Shown in pieces: positions 9,357 to 20,806 of a stretch of DNA of 64,000 nt; position 1 is the first letter of the stretch; every line of letters starts with the position of its first letter. A model generated the notes under the pieces. It searched no databases. It had not been told where the DNA came from and saw only the letters and a program-made list of their open reading frames with translations. The DNA is taken from contig NC_066581.1 of the NCBI RefSeq assembly GCF_024323335.1, forward strand, positions 34,490,699 through 34,554,698, written 5' to 3'. The translations under genes were made by a program, and so were the position numbers. Origin of the DNA: Lathyrus oleraceus. Lineage: Eukaryota; Streptophyta; Magnoliopsida; Fabales; Fabaceae.

Positions 9357-11239
9357 TTTCCGCCATGAGGACCGCCGTCTGCAACTGTGCGTGCGCCTAG
9401 GGTTTCCAGAGATGAAACGGCGTCGTTTTGGTCCAAATGCATACCTATTTCGATTCCCCCTAAGCGCATTTCCTCATTTTTGCATTTTAATTCCACTTAA
9501 CCAAAACGATGTCGTTTGATGTTGTACGCTCATCCATCATTCGATTCTGTCTGGCTGCATTTTTCAAATTCAATCCACATTTCTCATTTCCCTCCAAACA
9601 TCATGTACATGATTCATTTTTATTTCATATTTTTCTTCCAATTTCAAAAATTCATAACAAATTGAAAATGACTCCAAATAATTCCAGATTTTTTGCTACA
9701 TGATCCTTGAAGTGTCTACTATTTTTTGGTGGTGGTTTCATGATTTTATCATCTCTGGATTTTTGATTGTGTACTAGTAATTGATCATACATGCATATGT
9801 GACATTGCTTCATTCTTTCTATCATGAAATGCTCAATAATGATCCAATTGCCATGAAATTTTGTATGATGATTCCCAACATGATGCTTGACCTTTGAGGC
9901 TTAGTTGTGTATTTTTATCATTTTTCATTTCTGTTTTAGACACATGGACATTGTTGTGCAACATTTGGTGTCATATTCTTGGTCTCATACTTGAGCATTT
10001 TCATTTCTAGGTCAAATGAACTCTGTTGATTCTAAATTTTGGCATGATGATTATATTTGACATGTTGTGTGCACATAAAAATTTCCAGTATTGTTTGAGT
10101 CATTTTTGTTTTAATATGGAATTTTCATTCTTAATGATCAATTGTATGCTTTGAAATTGCCTTTGTCTTCTCTTGCTCACTACATGACTTTGCTTAATGA
10201 TTTTGATTTGGTCCTTTTTAGTACATGTTCTTGATTGATTAAATGTGATTCATGTTGAATTTTAGCTTCTGTTTTGACTTTTTGCCTCACCTTTGACCCT
10301 AGGCTGTGTCCTAGGGGTTGTACTCACGATTTGAGCTTTGCCTTTCAGGTTCAAGCAATAAGTCCTAATGGATGATGTGATCTCTTTGCCTGAGATACAA
10401 TTTGCTTTGTTTAACTAATGTTGATTGTGTTGTAGGTCCTTGGGTGGCTAACTCACTTGAGTTGTTGACTTGCATTGTGTATATTGGTTGTCTGACTGTT
10501 GACTGTCTGTTGATTGTTTGTCTGAATGTGAATATTGACTTGTTTGATTTTCTTACAAGTACTTTAGTAGCTTTAACTCATTACTTGAGTTGCTTTGCTT
10601 TGCTTGTGGTTGGCATACCACTTAGGTAACCTCTCTATTCTCCATGTAGTCTGGAAGACCTGCTATTTTTGGCAGGCACCTGTCTGAAGCCCTCCTTAAG
10701 AGGCCATGTTCTTGATTGTTTAATTTTGTGCTTAAGACCTCCTTGTCGAGGCATACAGGTTAAGTTCTCCTAAGTGAAGAGGCATTGGCAGATAGAAGGG
10801 ATGTGCAATCCATCCCCTGCTATTCAGTTGAGTCTTTCATCTTGCTCGCACTATGTGCTGACGCATTTTGAATAAATACCCAAAATCTTGTATATAGAGT
10901 CAGTCATTGTGGAATAGAGTTCCTCATTCTGGACTCTCACACCTTCTTTGATTCAAGCTCACCCCGGCCAAGGTTAAGAGCTATGAGGCCTAACCCTCAT
11001 CTCCCATTTCATCTGCTCACCCTGACGGTCAATGTCAGAGGTTAAGAGCCTAAACACCCTTTACATATCTGGCTTGTTTGTCGAGGTTGATATGACCCCT
11101 TGACTAAAGCCCAGCCTTGTATGAGCCCTTTGATTGTGTATAGCGTGTGCTAATTGATTGATTGTTTGCCTACTTGTGCATCCTTCATGTTGCTTTTGCA
11201 TATTGTTTGCATTTTGCTTTTGCATTTGTTATCTGCTTT

Positions 11240-11775
11240 GCTTGAGGAGTCAGATGTAAGACCATTGATTGGCTATCTGTTTCCTGTTCCTTTTGGGGAG
11301 CTGGATATAAGACCATTGATTGGCACTCCATTTCCTTTCTTTTGTTTCTTTTGTGGAGTCAGGTGTAAGACCATTGATTGGCTATCTGTTTCCTGTTTCT
11401 TTTGGGGAGCTGGATATAAGACCATTGATTGGCACTCCATTTCCTTTCTTTTGTTTCTTTTGTGGAGTCAGGTGTAAGACCATTGATTGGCTATCTGTTT
11501 CCTGTTCCTTTTGGGGAGCTGGATATAAGACCATTGATTGACACTCCATTTCCTATATTATTTTGTTTTGAGAAGTCAGGTGTAAGACCATTGATTGGCT
11601 ATCTGTTTCCTGTGTTTGTTTCTTTGTGGAGTTAGATGTAAGACCATTGATTTGCTATCTGTTTCCCATTTGTTGCTTTGTGGAGTTGGACGTAAGACCA
11701 TTTATTGGCACTCCGTTTCCCATTTGTTTTCGGAGTTGGATATAAGACCATTTATTGGCATTCCATTTCCAGTTT
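11240..11775 (+). repeat. 109-bp dimeric tandem array in the middle B LTR
   Basis: TAAGACCATTGATTGG-like cores start at 11257, 11308, 11366, 11417, 11475, 11526, 11583, 11639, 11693 and 11743. Spacings alternate 51 and 58 at first, which makes a 109-bp two-part unit, and then drift. The array generates repetitive hydrophobic ORFs that I reject. Confidence 0.9.
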
Positions 11776-12801
11776 TGTTGCTCCTTTAAACTTGCTTACT
11801 TGCTTATTGCTTTGTTGCCTATTCCAAAGGATGGTACTTACTTGGATCATCTACATATGATCTCAAGAGAGGAACTCCTAATGAAGTTTTACTCCTCATC
11901 CCCATCTTTTTGATTCCTTACAATCTCCACTTGCATTTGTAACCCAAACCAGAAAACTTTGTGCAAACATTTTCATCTGTTTTCAAACTAGAAACCTAGG
12001 CCTTAAGCCTTTGATTTTCAAACTTCATTTTTCACAATACTTCTTCTGAATTGAATCTAATGTCAACTTTGACCATCTTTGTGAATACTCTAATTGGTTA
12101 ATTTCACTCACTTAATTGTTTTTGTGGCCCTTGTCCACTTCTTGATAAGTTTTCATACATTAGCCATAGATCTGAATTATCATAGTGGTTGATATAAATC
12201 TCACCGCATCCTTAGTGATTGAATTGTAAGACTTCCATGCTTATTATAGGGTTAACCCCTCACTAGCGTGTTGAAGCTGTTCTCACATGGTGGATTGTTG
12301 GTTCAGGTTGAGTTTTCTCCCGTTGATAATGAAAGACCTTAAGGATTTTGTTTAAAATCAATCCACTCACTTTTTGGAAATCTTTTAGCCGAACTACGGC
12401 GTTTTGATCCTTATCTTTCATGAAAAGGTACGTAGGCAATGTGTTCATCCATTCAAACACAAAAATAATAAAAATTGTATATTCTTTTCTCATCCCTTCA
12501 ATCAATGTTTGCACAAAATAATTTCATAAACAAATAATTTTACAACAAGTTTTGAAAAGAGGTTCCCTAGGAGTACCTAGGATGTTGTGGGTGCCTAACA
12601 CCTTCCCACAACATAATTACCCCCTTACCCAGATCTCTGACCTTTTATTAGTTTTCTTCGTGTAAAACTTCTTAGGCTTTTGTTCGCTTTCTAGCCATTC
12701 CTTTGGATAAATAGAAGTGCGGTGGCGACTCTATCTTTGTATGCTTTACTTTTGATTTAGTCAATAAATCATAAAGTGACGAATACACCGCTACAGAAAA
12801 G

Positions 12802-12819
12802 TGGCGACTCTGCTGGGGA
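12802..12819 (+). other. Primer-binding site of B2
   Basis: TGGCGACTCTGCTGGGGA lies six bases after the LTR end (CTACA at 12795). It is identical to the A and C sites. Confidence 0.88.
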
Positions 12820-13801
12820 ACAAAAGGTTCCTGGTGGGTTTGCCTACTTTTCACAATTGTTGTGTTATATCTGTTTATGACATATTTTTATGCAATTTGG
12901 GATTACTGTATTGATTGTAATGCTTGAATTGCTTGATATATCAATTGCTTGCTTCCTTGGTGATCTCTGTGAGATGAGTTCTATACCCGAACTCGAGTGC
13001 ACCCTATGATAAGAGAATGGCATAGTCTCGTCGACTTGTGTGGAGTTATTCCTTAGCAAGTTGACTTGCGAGTCCATTCACTTGGTGGAGGTCATGTAGG
13101 ATTAATGATGTCACACAAGTTATTTGTGGTTAGGCATTATTCTTCCGATATGTGCCGTAGAAGCCAAGGACCTTAGTTTACCAAGCCCATCTTGGCCTAT
13201 TTTTAGGACGTAGTGCGGAGGTCGTTCAAATGTCAGATTTGATGCGATTGTTACGCGATACTACACTCATAAGAGTCTCTCTTGAGAATATTTTTGGAAT
13301 ACGAGTATTCGTTCCTCCGATAATATTCGAAAGATGGGATGATGACTATGGGAACCTCTGGTAGAACATGTTCGGCAGGTTTAAACCATAGTACACTCCC
13401 TTTGGGTGGTTCTTAACCAAGACTCCATGCTCGTGACTCACAACAAACCCGTGATTCATGGTTGATCCGTTCACACCTCCTTAATATCAATGGAACTTGG
13501 GTGTTGGTAAGGTGAAAACCATAATCCACCAAAATGGATGATTGATATTAAGGATGGTTGGACCGTTCGTATATCGTTAATATCAATGGAACTTGGGTGT
13601 CGATAAGGTGAAAACCATAATCCACCAAAATGGATGATTGATATTAGGGATAATATGAGATATCCCATGACCTTTGTCTGGTGTGCTTTGCTTGATCCTT
13701 GAGTGTGATTGTTGCATTCATGCATTCATCTGCATCCATATCATCAGATAAAAAGAAATTTTTCAAGGAACTTAAGGGGTTTATTTGCAAAATTTTCAGA
13801 T
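12820..13801 (+). other. 5' leader of B2 with two stem-loops
   Basis: This is an untranslated leader between PBS and ORF1, colinear with the C leader (shared GGTTAGGCATTA and TACTACACTCA blocks). A repeated segment forms two hairpins. The first pairs 13478-13491 with 13541-13554 (14 bp). The second pairs 13577-13587 with 13637-13647. The loop of each holds the same roughly 49-base sequence ending CACCAAAATGGATG. Confidence 0.75.
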
Positions 13802-15249
13802 ATGGAAAGACAAAAAAGGCATACAAAGAAGTACAGCTTCAGACAGCCCGATCTGAAAGAGTTAAGGAATCTGACATCTTATGTACTAGATCCTTTGAGT
13901 TTCAAAGCTCGTTATGGGAAGCTTCTTCCTCTGCTGACTACTCAGGTTGACGAAGGGTTGATGGGTACTTTGGTGCAGTTCTATGATCCTCTGTATCATT
14001 CTTTCACTTTTCCAGACTTTCAGCTGTTGCCCACCCTTGAGGAGTATGCTCATCTTGTGGGTATTCCGATTCTGGATCAGGTGCCGCTCAGTGGCTTGGA
14101 GAGTATTCCTACTTCTCAAGAGATAGCTGACATGTTGCACATAGATGAATCCCTGGTTAAAGCTCATATGACTTCCAAAGGTGGAATTCAAGGTCTTCCT
14201 TCTGAGTTCCTCGTCGCTCAAGCTACTGTTTATGGGAAGGCCATGAGTGAGGACGCCTTTGAGGCCATATTCGTGCTTCTCATCTATGGATTGGTATTAT
14301 TCCCCAACATCGACAAATTTGTGGATGTGAACGCTATTAGGATCTTCTCTGTTCTTAATCCCGTTCCGACTCTATTGGGTGATACCTATGTCTCTTTGCA
14401 CCTGAGGAATGCAAAGGGTGGTGGTGCTATTGTGTGATGTTTGCCTCTGTTGTATAAGTGGTTTATTTCTCACTTACCTCAGACGGTCGCTTTCAAGGAG
14501 AACAAGGGATGTCTACGGTGGTCTACGAGACTCATGTCTCTCACTAATGATGATATCTCTTGGTATGATCGAGTATATGACACTGTGCAGATTATTGATT
14601 CTTGTGGTGAATTCTCCAATGTGCCTCTTCTTGGTACATGTGGTGGGATTAGCTACAACCCTATCTTAGCACGTCGTCAGCTTGGGTTCCCCCTAAAGGA
14701 TAAACCTAATAACATTCTGTTAGAAGGTGTGTTCTTTCAGGAGGGTAAAGATCCTCAAGGCCTGAAAGCAAGGATGGTCCGCGCTTGGCGCAAGATTCAC
14801 AAGAAGGGTAGGAGTGAGTTGGGTCCGAAGAACTGCATTGCTTTGGAGTCGTATACTACCTGGGTAAGGAAGAGAGCATCCGAGTATCTCATGCCTTATG
14901 ATTATCCGAGACCTACACCTGTGGTTGTGGCTGGGCCTTTAACCCTCCCTAACCAAGGCGTAGAGGAGTTGAGAGACGAAGACCTTTCACGTGCCTGGAT
15001 CCGTGAAAGAGAGAGTTGCTTCAACAGCTTAAGGAGAAGGATGCTCTGATTGAGTTCCTCGAGCATCAGGTCATTGATGATCCGAACGATGCATGGACTT
15101 CTCGACTTCCTCAGTCTTCCAAGTTCTGGAAAAGGAGGTATGACAGACTCGCCAAAGAGAAGGCGGATATGGAAGCAGCATATGAGAGGGAGATTAAGAG
15201 GCTTCGTGCAACTTATCTTCCGGCATCCCGAGCTTCTAGGGATCCATAG
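13802..15249 (+). pseudogene. ORF1 of B2 (one nonsense, one frameshift)
   Basis: The start MERQKRHTKKYSFRQPDLKEL matches the C ORF1 start MDYGQRNTEKYSFRCPDLKEL, so I took ATG 13802. The domain order is the same as in A ORF1: VQFYDPLYHSFTFPDFQLLPTL without a break, EEYAHLVGIPILDQVPL, YGLVLFPNIDKFVDVNAIR, TLLGDTYVSLHLRNAKGGG, then LMSLTNDDISWYD and GEFSNVPLLGTCGG. A TGA at 14435-14437 interrupts GAIV-CLPLLYKWF. A frameshift near 15010-15045 moves the C-terminal coiled-coil segment (LKEKDALIEFLEHQV to RDP, stop 15249) to another frame. The function of ORF1 is unknown. Confidence 0.87.
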
Positions 15250-15548
15250 GATGTTTATTTTCCTTTTCTCTTGTAATGATTGACAATGTTGTACTTCTTT
15301 TTCCAAAATATATTTGATGAGATATTTTCCATATGCGATCAAATGCTTAATATTCAAAATTTGCAAACAATACCCTAAAGTTCCTTCAAAAATAAAAACA
15401 AATCATGTGCACAAGCATTGCATGCATCATTTGCATAAGCAGGTGTTTGTTCCGGTCTTCTTGTCTGTGGTCTGACTCTGTGCTCTTCATTTATTTTGAA
15501 GACAAGCTGACTCATCGGTACTACACCAGAGCCAACTCTTCTAGATTG
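15250..15548 (+). other. ORF1-gag spacer of B2
   Basis: This is a short A/T-rich spacer. Near its end a TTTGCATAAGCAG sequence looks like a splice acceptor. It is followed by an open stretch encoding KLTHRYYTRAN in frame with the gag ATG. The C element has the same arrangement. Confidence 0.5.
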
Positions 15549-18500
15549 ATGGATCATCTTGAACAAGAGAACCGTGAGCTCAAAGAGGAAGTCGCCCGAC
15601 TGAGTGCGTTGATGGAGTCTTTCTTGGCCGCTCAGAATCAGCCATCTCCAACACCTGCAACTCCTCCCCAGAGGACTGTTATTTTCGAGGTTGTCTCGTC
15701 AACAGTGCCAGCTGCTAGTGCCCACTTCGTGCCAACAGCCATGCCAGCCGGGTTTCCGTGGGGTATGCCTCCTGGTTTTATGCCTGACATTTCTGCACCA
15801 ACATTTGCTTCCATGCCGACATCTAGCCCGATCATTGTTGTGCCTCCTCCTGTCGTGCATACTGTTCCTAGGGTAGACGACACCATCTATCATTCTGAGC
15901 CGTCTGAGGGCCCAGATTTTCATGAGAAGATGGATGCGATGAATGACCAATTTCTTGAACTCCGCAAGGAATTGAAGACCCTTCGAGGAAAGGATTTGTT
16001 CGGCAAATCTGCTGCCGAGTTGTGTTTAGTTCCCGGTGTGAAAATACCTGTCAAATTCAAGGTCCCAGACTTTGAGAAGTATAAGGGGAACACCTGCCCG
16101 CTCAGCCACCTGGTTATGTATGCCAGGAAAATGTCTACTCAGACGGATAATGATCAGCTACTCATTCATTATTTCCAGGACAGTCTGTCTGGTGCTGCAC
16201 TGCGATGGTATATGAGTTTGGACAGTGCAAACATTCGTTCCTTCAATGATCTTGGCGAAGCCTTCGTCAAGCAGTACAAATACAACGTGGATATGGCTCC
16301 TGATCGGGATCAACTCAGAGCCATGTCCCAGAAGGACAAAGAGACATTCAAAGAGTACGCCCAGAGGTGGCGAGAGCTGGCAGCTCAGATTACTCCTCCG
16401 ATGGAAGAGAAGGAAATGACCAAGATCCTTTTGAAGACCTTGAGTTCATTCTATTACGAGCGGATGATTGCTAGCGCTCCTTCTGATTTCACCGAAATGG
16501 TGAACATGGGGATGCGACTAGAGGAGGGAGTCCATGAAGGACGGCTATCCAAGGATGAAGGCTCTTCTAGCAAGCGATATGGGGCGTTTGCGAAGAAGAA
16601 AGATGGAGAGGCACATGCTGTGCAATCCCATATCAAACCCAGAAGACCCTCTGTGAGGAGGAAGCCTGTGCATTCAGCCAGCAATCAGCACCAGGTGGCT
16701 CATATAGCACCTGTTTTCAGGGATAATTCGCAATATCAGCAGCACAATAATCATAATCAGCAACCATCTCAACAGTATTAATAACAGCATCGCCCTCAAC
16801 AGCAGGCTTACCAGCCTCGCAACAGTAATCCAGCTAGTACGAGTTATGAGAGGAAGAAGATCACTTTCGATCCTATTCCTGTGTCATATGCAGAGTTGTA
16901 TCCCTCTTTGATAGAGCGGAAATTGATTACTCCTAGAGATCCTCCTGCTGTACCTACTAACCCTCAGTGGTGGTACAAGCCCGATCAACATTGTGTTTAC
17001 CATTCGGGTGCTCCCGACCATAATGTGGACAACTGCTTTCCGTTGAAGAATAAGGTTCAAGACCTTATGAGGTGCGGAATTCTGAGCTTTGAGGACGCAG
17101 GTCCTAATGTTACGAAGAACCCATTGCCCGAGCATGGGAAGTCAGTTAACATGGTCCAGGGTTGCCCTGGCAAGTACAAGGTCAAATATGTTAGCCATAT
17201 TCGACAGTCATTGGTTGAGTTGCATCATCTGCTGTGTGATTACAGTCATCTGGAGCACGACCTTGACAAATGTCGTATCTGCTCTGTCAATCGGTTGGGT
17301 TGTCGCCAAGTGCGACAGGATCTGCAAGAATTGCTGGATGATGGGACTATTGAGATTCTTCAGAACAGGAATGTTGATGAAGATGAACCAGAAGTGAATG
17401 TGATTTCTCCAGTGTTCAGGATCCCTGAGCCTGTTGTCATTCGTTATGATGGTAGCAAGCAAAAGGTTTCTCCTACCCTGATTATCAAACCTGCAGGCCC
17501 TGTGCCTTATTCATCTGATAAAGCTATTTCATTCCGCTATAATGCCATTGCTATGAAAGATGGGAAAGAAGTGCCCTTGCCTTCTCCATCTGTTGTGAAT
17601 ATAGCTGATGTGAGCGGATTGACCCGTAGCGGTTGTGTATTTTCAGCACCTCCGAAGCCTCAGGCTAGAGCTGACTGTGTTGAGCCCCCGGTTGGGAATG
17701 CTGTTAATTCTCCGAACCCGACACCTGTTGCTAAACCCTCCTCTGTACAAAAGACTCCTACTTCTTCTGTTGGCCCTAGTGGCACTGTGAATGAAGACTA
17801 TGATGAGATGTTGAGGCTCATCAAGAAGAGTGAGTACAACGTTGTAGACCAGCTTCTACAAACGCCGTCCAAAATCTCCGTATTATCTTTGCTTCTGAAT
17901 TCAGAACCCCATAGGGAGGCTCTACAGAAGGTTTTGGACTTGGCTTATGTTGATCATGATGTCACTATTGAACAGTTTGACAGCATTGTTGCAAACATCA
18001 CTACTTGCAACACTTTGAGTTTCTGTGACGCTGATCTCCCTGAGGAGGGAAAAGACCACAACATGACTTTACATATATCCATGAATTGCAAGAACGACGC
18101 CATGTCCAACGTGCTGGTGGACACTGGGTCATCTTTGAATGTATTGCCGAAATCCACTCTCTCTAGATTGTCATATCAAGGGCCTCCCATGAGGCAGAGT
18201 GGAGTTGTTGTGAAAGCTTTTGATGGGTCGCGTAAGACTGTGATTGGGGAAGTTGATCTCCCAATCAAGATTGGGCCAAGTGATTTCCAAGTTACCTTTC
18301 AGGTTATGGATATCCACCCATCTTATAGCTGTCTCCTTGGCAGACCATGGATTCACGAGGCTGGCGCCGTGACATCCACCCTACACCAGAAGCTGAGATT
18401 CGTTAAGAACAAGAAACTGGTTGTGGTAGGGGGAGAAAAGGCTCTCCTGGTTAGCCACTTGTCTTCTTTCTCATACATTGATGCTGAGGATGAAGTTGGA

Positions 18501-18842
18501 ACGCCTTTCCAAGCTTTGTCTATTGCTGAGCCTATTGAGAAGAGAACTCCTTCATTTGCTTCCTATCGTGATGCGAAACTGGCCATTGAATGTGGTACAG
18601 TTGCTGGTCTAGGAAAAATGATTGAGCTTGAAGACAATAAGTCCTGGGCTGGCATTGGCTATTCTTCTGGGGTCTTCAACGACAAAGGGCTATTCAAGAG
18701 TGGAGGTTTCATCCACGCCGATCAGAGCGAGGAAGCTGCTGCTATTCTGGAAGAGGATACTAACAATTTTGTCATCCCTGGCGGGATCTGCCACAATTGG
18801 GTCGCTGTGGATGTTCCTACGGTCATTCATAAGTCAGCGTAA
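15549..18842 (+). pseudogene. Gag-protease of B2 (interrupted by a double stop)
   Basis: The gag starts MDHLEQENRELKEEVARLSA. A proline-rich linker leads to the gag core at about residues 160-330 (VKFKVPDFEKYKGN, FQDSLSGAALRWYMSLDS, FKEYAQRWRELAAQITPP). TAA TAA at 16779-16784 breaks the frame, but both sides are in the same frame and continue as gag into SYAELYPSLIERK and the knuckle CVYHSGAPDHNVDNC. The aspartic protease follows with an intact active site LVDTGSSLNV (DTG at 18120-18128) and SCLLGRPWIHEAG. The stop at 18842 lies three bases inside the intron, as expected for unspliced RNA. Apart from the double stop I find no frameshift. Confidence 0.9.
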
Positions 18843-19103
18843 TATGTTTGCTTTGTTTAAAAACCCTTCTCCCATGCCAAAAGGAGAAGTGATGACATTG
18901 TTGGCATCATATATACAATGATGTTTCATTCAATAAATTCATGTTAAACATTTGTTTTTCCAATCGTTTTCACTTTTTGCTTTTGCATGAAATTGGTGAT
19001 CACAAAAAACCCTAAAAACAAGAATAAAAGCAATCTTTTCATCTGCATAATGATTTGTTTGTTTAAATTCTAAAGTTTTTCATTATCCAAAATCATTATG
19101 CAG
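18839..19103 (+). other. Ogre-type intron between protease and RT, copy B2
   Basis: It has the same donor (GTAATATG) and acceptor (TTATGCAG) and the same 265-bp length as in B1. The splice is again in frame with the downstream exon. Confidence 0.85.
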
Positions 19104-19407
19104 GTTGATTCTAAAACCCATTGAACATAATGATCCAACGCCATCTCCCAATTTTGAATTCCCTGTATTCGAGGCAGAGGAAAATGATGTTGAAGAGATT
19201 CCTGATGAGATTACCCGTCTGCTTGAGTACGAAGAGAAGATCATTCAGCCGCATCTTGAGAATCTGGAAACAATCAACTTGGGGTTTGAAGATTGTGTTC
19301 GATTAGTGAAGATTGGAGCACTCCTTGAAGAGCTAGAGGTTCATTTTGGAGCAAATTCCCCAAGTGGCAAAGGTCCAAGTTCATCAGAATATTTTCAGGT
19401 CATCTAA
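19104..19407 (+). pseudogene. Truncated downstream pol exon of B2
   Basis: After splicing it reads ILKPIEHNDPTPSPNFEFPVFEAE without a break up to KIGALLEE, matching the start of the D pol exon. Homology stops at about 19331; the remaining residues to the stop at 19407 are read from LTR sequence. RT, RNase H and integrase are absent, so B2 could only move with enzymes supplied from another element. Confidence 0.85.
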
Positions 19408-20137
19408 GGATCAATGCAAGTCAACTGAAAGTCAACTGAAGGCTTTGAGTGTGGGAATTGAGTTTCTTCATCCCATTCATGTTGAAACAGGGCTTACTCA
19501 TCATGTCAAACATCTACATTGAAGAATTTGAAGCCAGTACAAAAGTTTCCAAAAATGGAAAGTGACCTATAATTTCAAGTTTCCAAAAATGGAAAGTTTT
19601 TGGACCAAATTCAATTCAACTTTACAACATCAAAGATGCATCAAATGAATTTTTGTCCAACATGAAAGTTGAAGATCTCTCTCTCCCATTTCCAAAAAGT
19701 CCAAGATCATGAGCATCTGATGAATGGTTGAGGAGATATGATCCAATCATTGCCAAGTGTGCATGGAACTTCAAAAGGCCATAACTTTTGACTCATAACT
19801 CCAAATCTAGTGCTCCTTTTTGCATAATGTTTCTCATGACATGAATTTTCCAAATCATTTATCACATTGCATGAAATCTCATCACATGACCATTTGTTCT
19901 TTCATGCCCATTTTGGAGGGAAAATGATAAATTTAAAATTGGTGCATTGTATTAACAAAATACCATTGCCAACATGTGCATGAGGTGATTTTAAGTGAAT
20001 TTGAGCTCCCATTTGGTACTGTTCACGTTTGAATTTGCCATGCACCACACAAATTTTCATTTTTGGTCACACACCCCATTTCCACTAATCTCAATTAAAC
20101 CATGCTTAATTTTAATTAGGATGTGATTAAGACTGAG

Positions 20138-20145
20138 TATATATA
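20138..20145 (+). promoter_or_regulatory. TATA box of the B 3' LTR
   Basis: TATATATA in the same context as 8688-8695. Confidence 0.45.
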
Positions 20146-20779
20146 CCAAATCCTAACAGAATTTTTGAATCCTCACCATTTCTAGATCTAAATTCTTCTT
20201 CCCTCCAAAATTTTCTCTCAATCCAAATTCAAATTTTCTTCACATAAGCTAATGATTTTCTTGTATATTCTTGTTCTCTGATCCTCATTTAGTGCAGATC
20301 AAGCTTTGTTTTGAAGGATTCGAGTGGAAATCAAGCATATCAAGCTCATGAAGGTGAAGATGGAAACTGTTGTTTGAGTCAAATCTAAGCCTCTTCAAGC
20401 CTCAATTATTGCATAAAGCTTTAAGACATCATCTCAGGAGTAGATCTGCAGCTTGCAAGGCCTTGAATGCATAGATTTCAGCAACTGCTCTTCAAGAGGT
20501 AGGTTTTTCGATCCTCTTAATTGCTGATTTTATGTGCATGATCTTGTAGTTCTTCTCTTGCTGATTAATCTGATCTAAATTTCATGTGATTTGGATGAAT
20601 ATTGACCGAGTTATGTGGATTTAAAGTTTTGTATCCAATAATGTTTTTGATCGATTCTCAAGATTCATGATGAATTAGCTTTAGATATTGCTTGATCTGT
20701 AATGTATGTAGCAAGAGCTTTCATTTGGTATAGATATTGCATGATTCTGGATTTTTTTTTGCATGAAGTTACTGTTCCT

Positions 20780-20806
20780 CCACCGTCTTCATGAAGAAGA
20801 CGGTGG
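20780..20806 (+). other. LTR hairpin, second B copy
   Basis: The same 11-bp stem and five-base loop as at 9330-9356, preserved in the duplicated LTR. Confidence 0.7.

Larger units (their letters stand above)
7882..12795 (+). repeat. Shared middle LTR of B (U3 truncated)
   Basis: It is almost identical to 19332-24175 and ends CGCTACA seven bases before a PBS. Its left edge is a deletion junction rather than an LTR terminus: it lacks the TGTAAGACCCC start seen in the C and D LTRs. The C and D LTRs have their TATA box about 1.4-1.5 kb from the start, but here only about 0.8 kb precedes it, so roughly 0.7 kb of U3 seems missing. Inside are a TATA box, two hairpins and a 109-bp repeat array. Compared with the 3' copy it keeps about 66 bp near 10840-10905. 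No ORF in it is credible. Confidence 0.85.

Noticed and set aside
11257..11760. CRISPR-like regular spacing of a short repeat
   Set aside because: Spacers are themselves repeated and the context is a plant LTR, so it is an ordinary tandem array.
11154..11789. Repetitive hydrophobic ORFs, also at 22537-23172
   Set aside because: They come from the 109-bp LTR array and exist in all three frames; no start context or family match.
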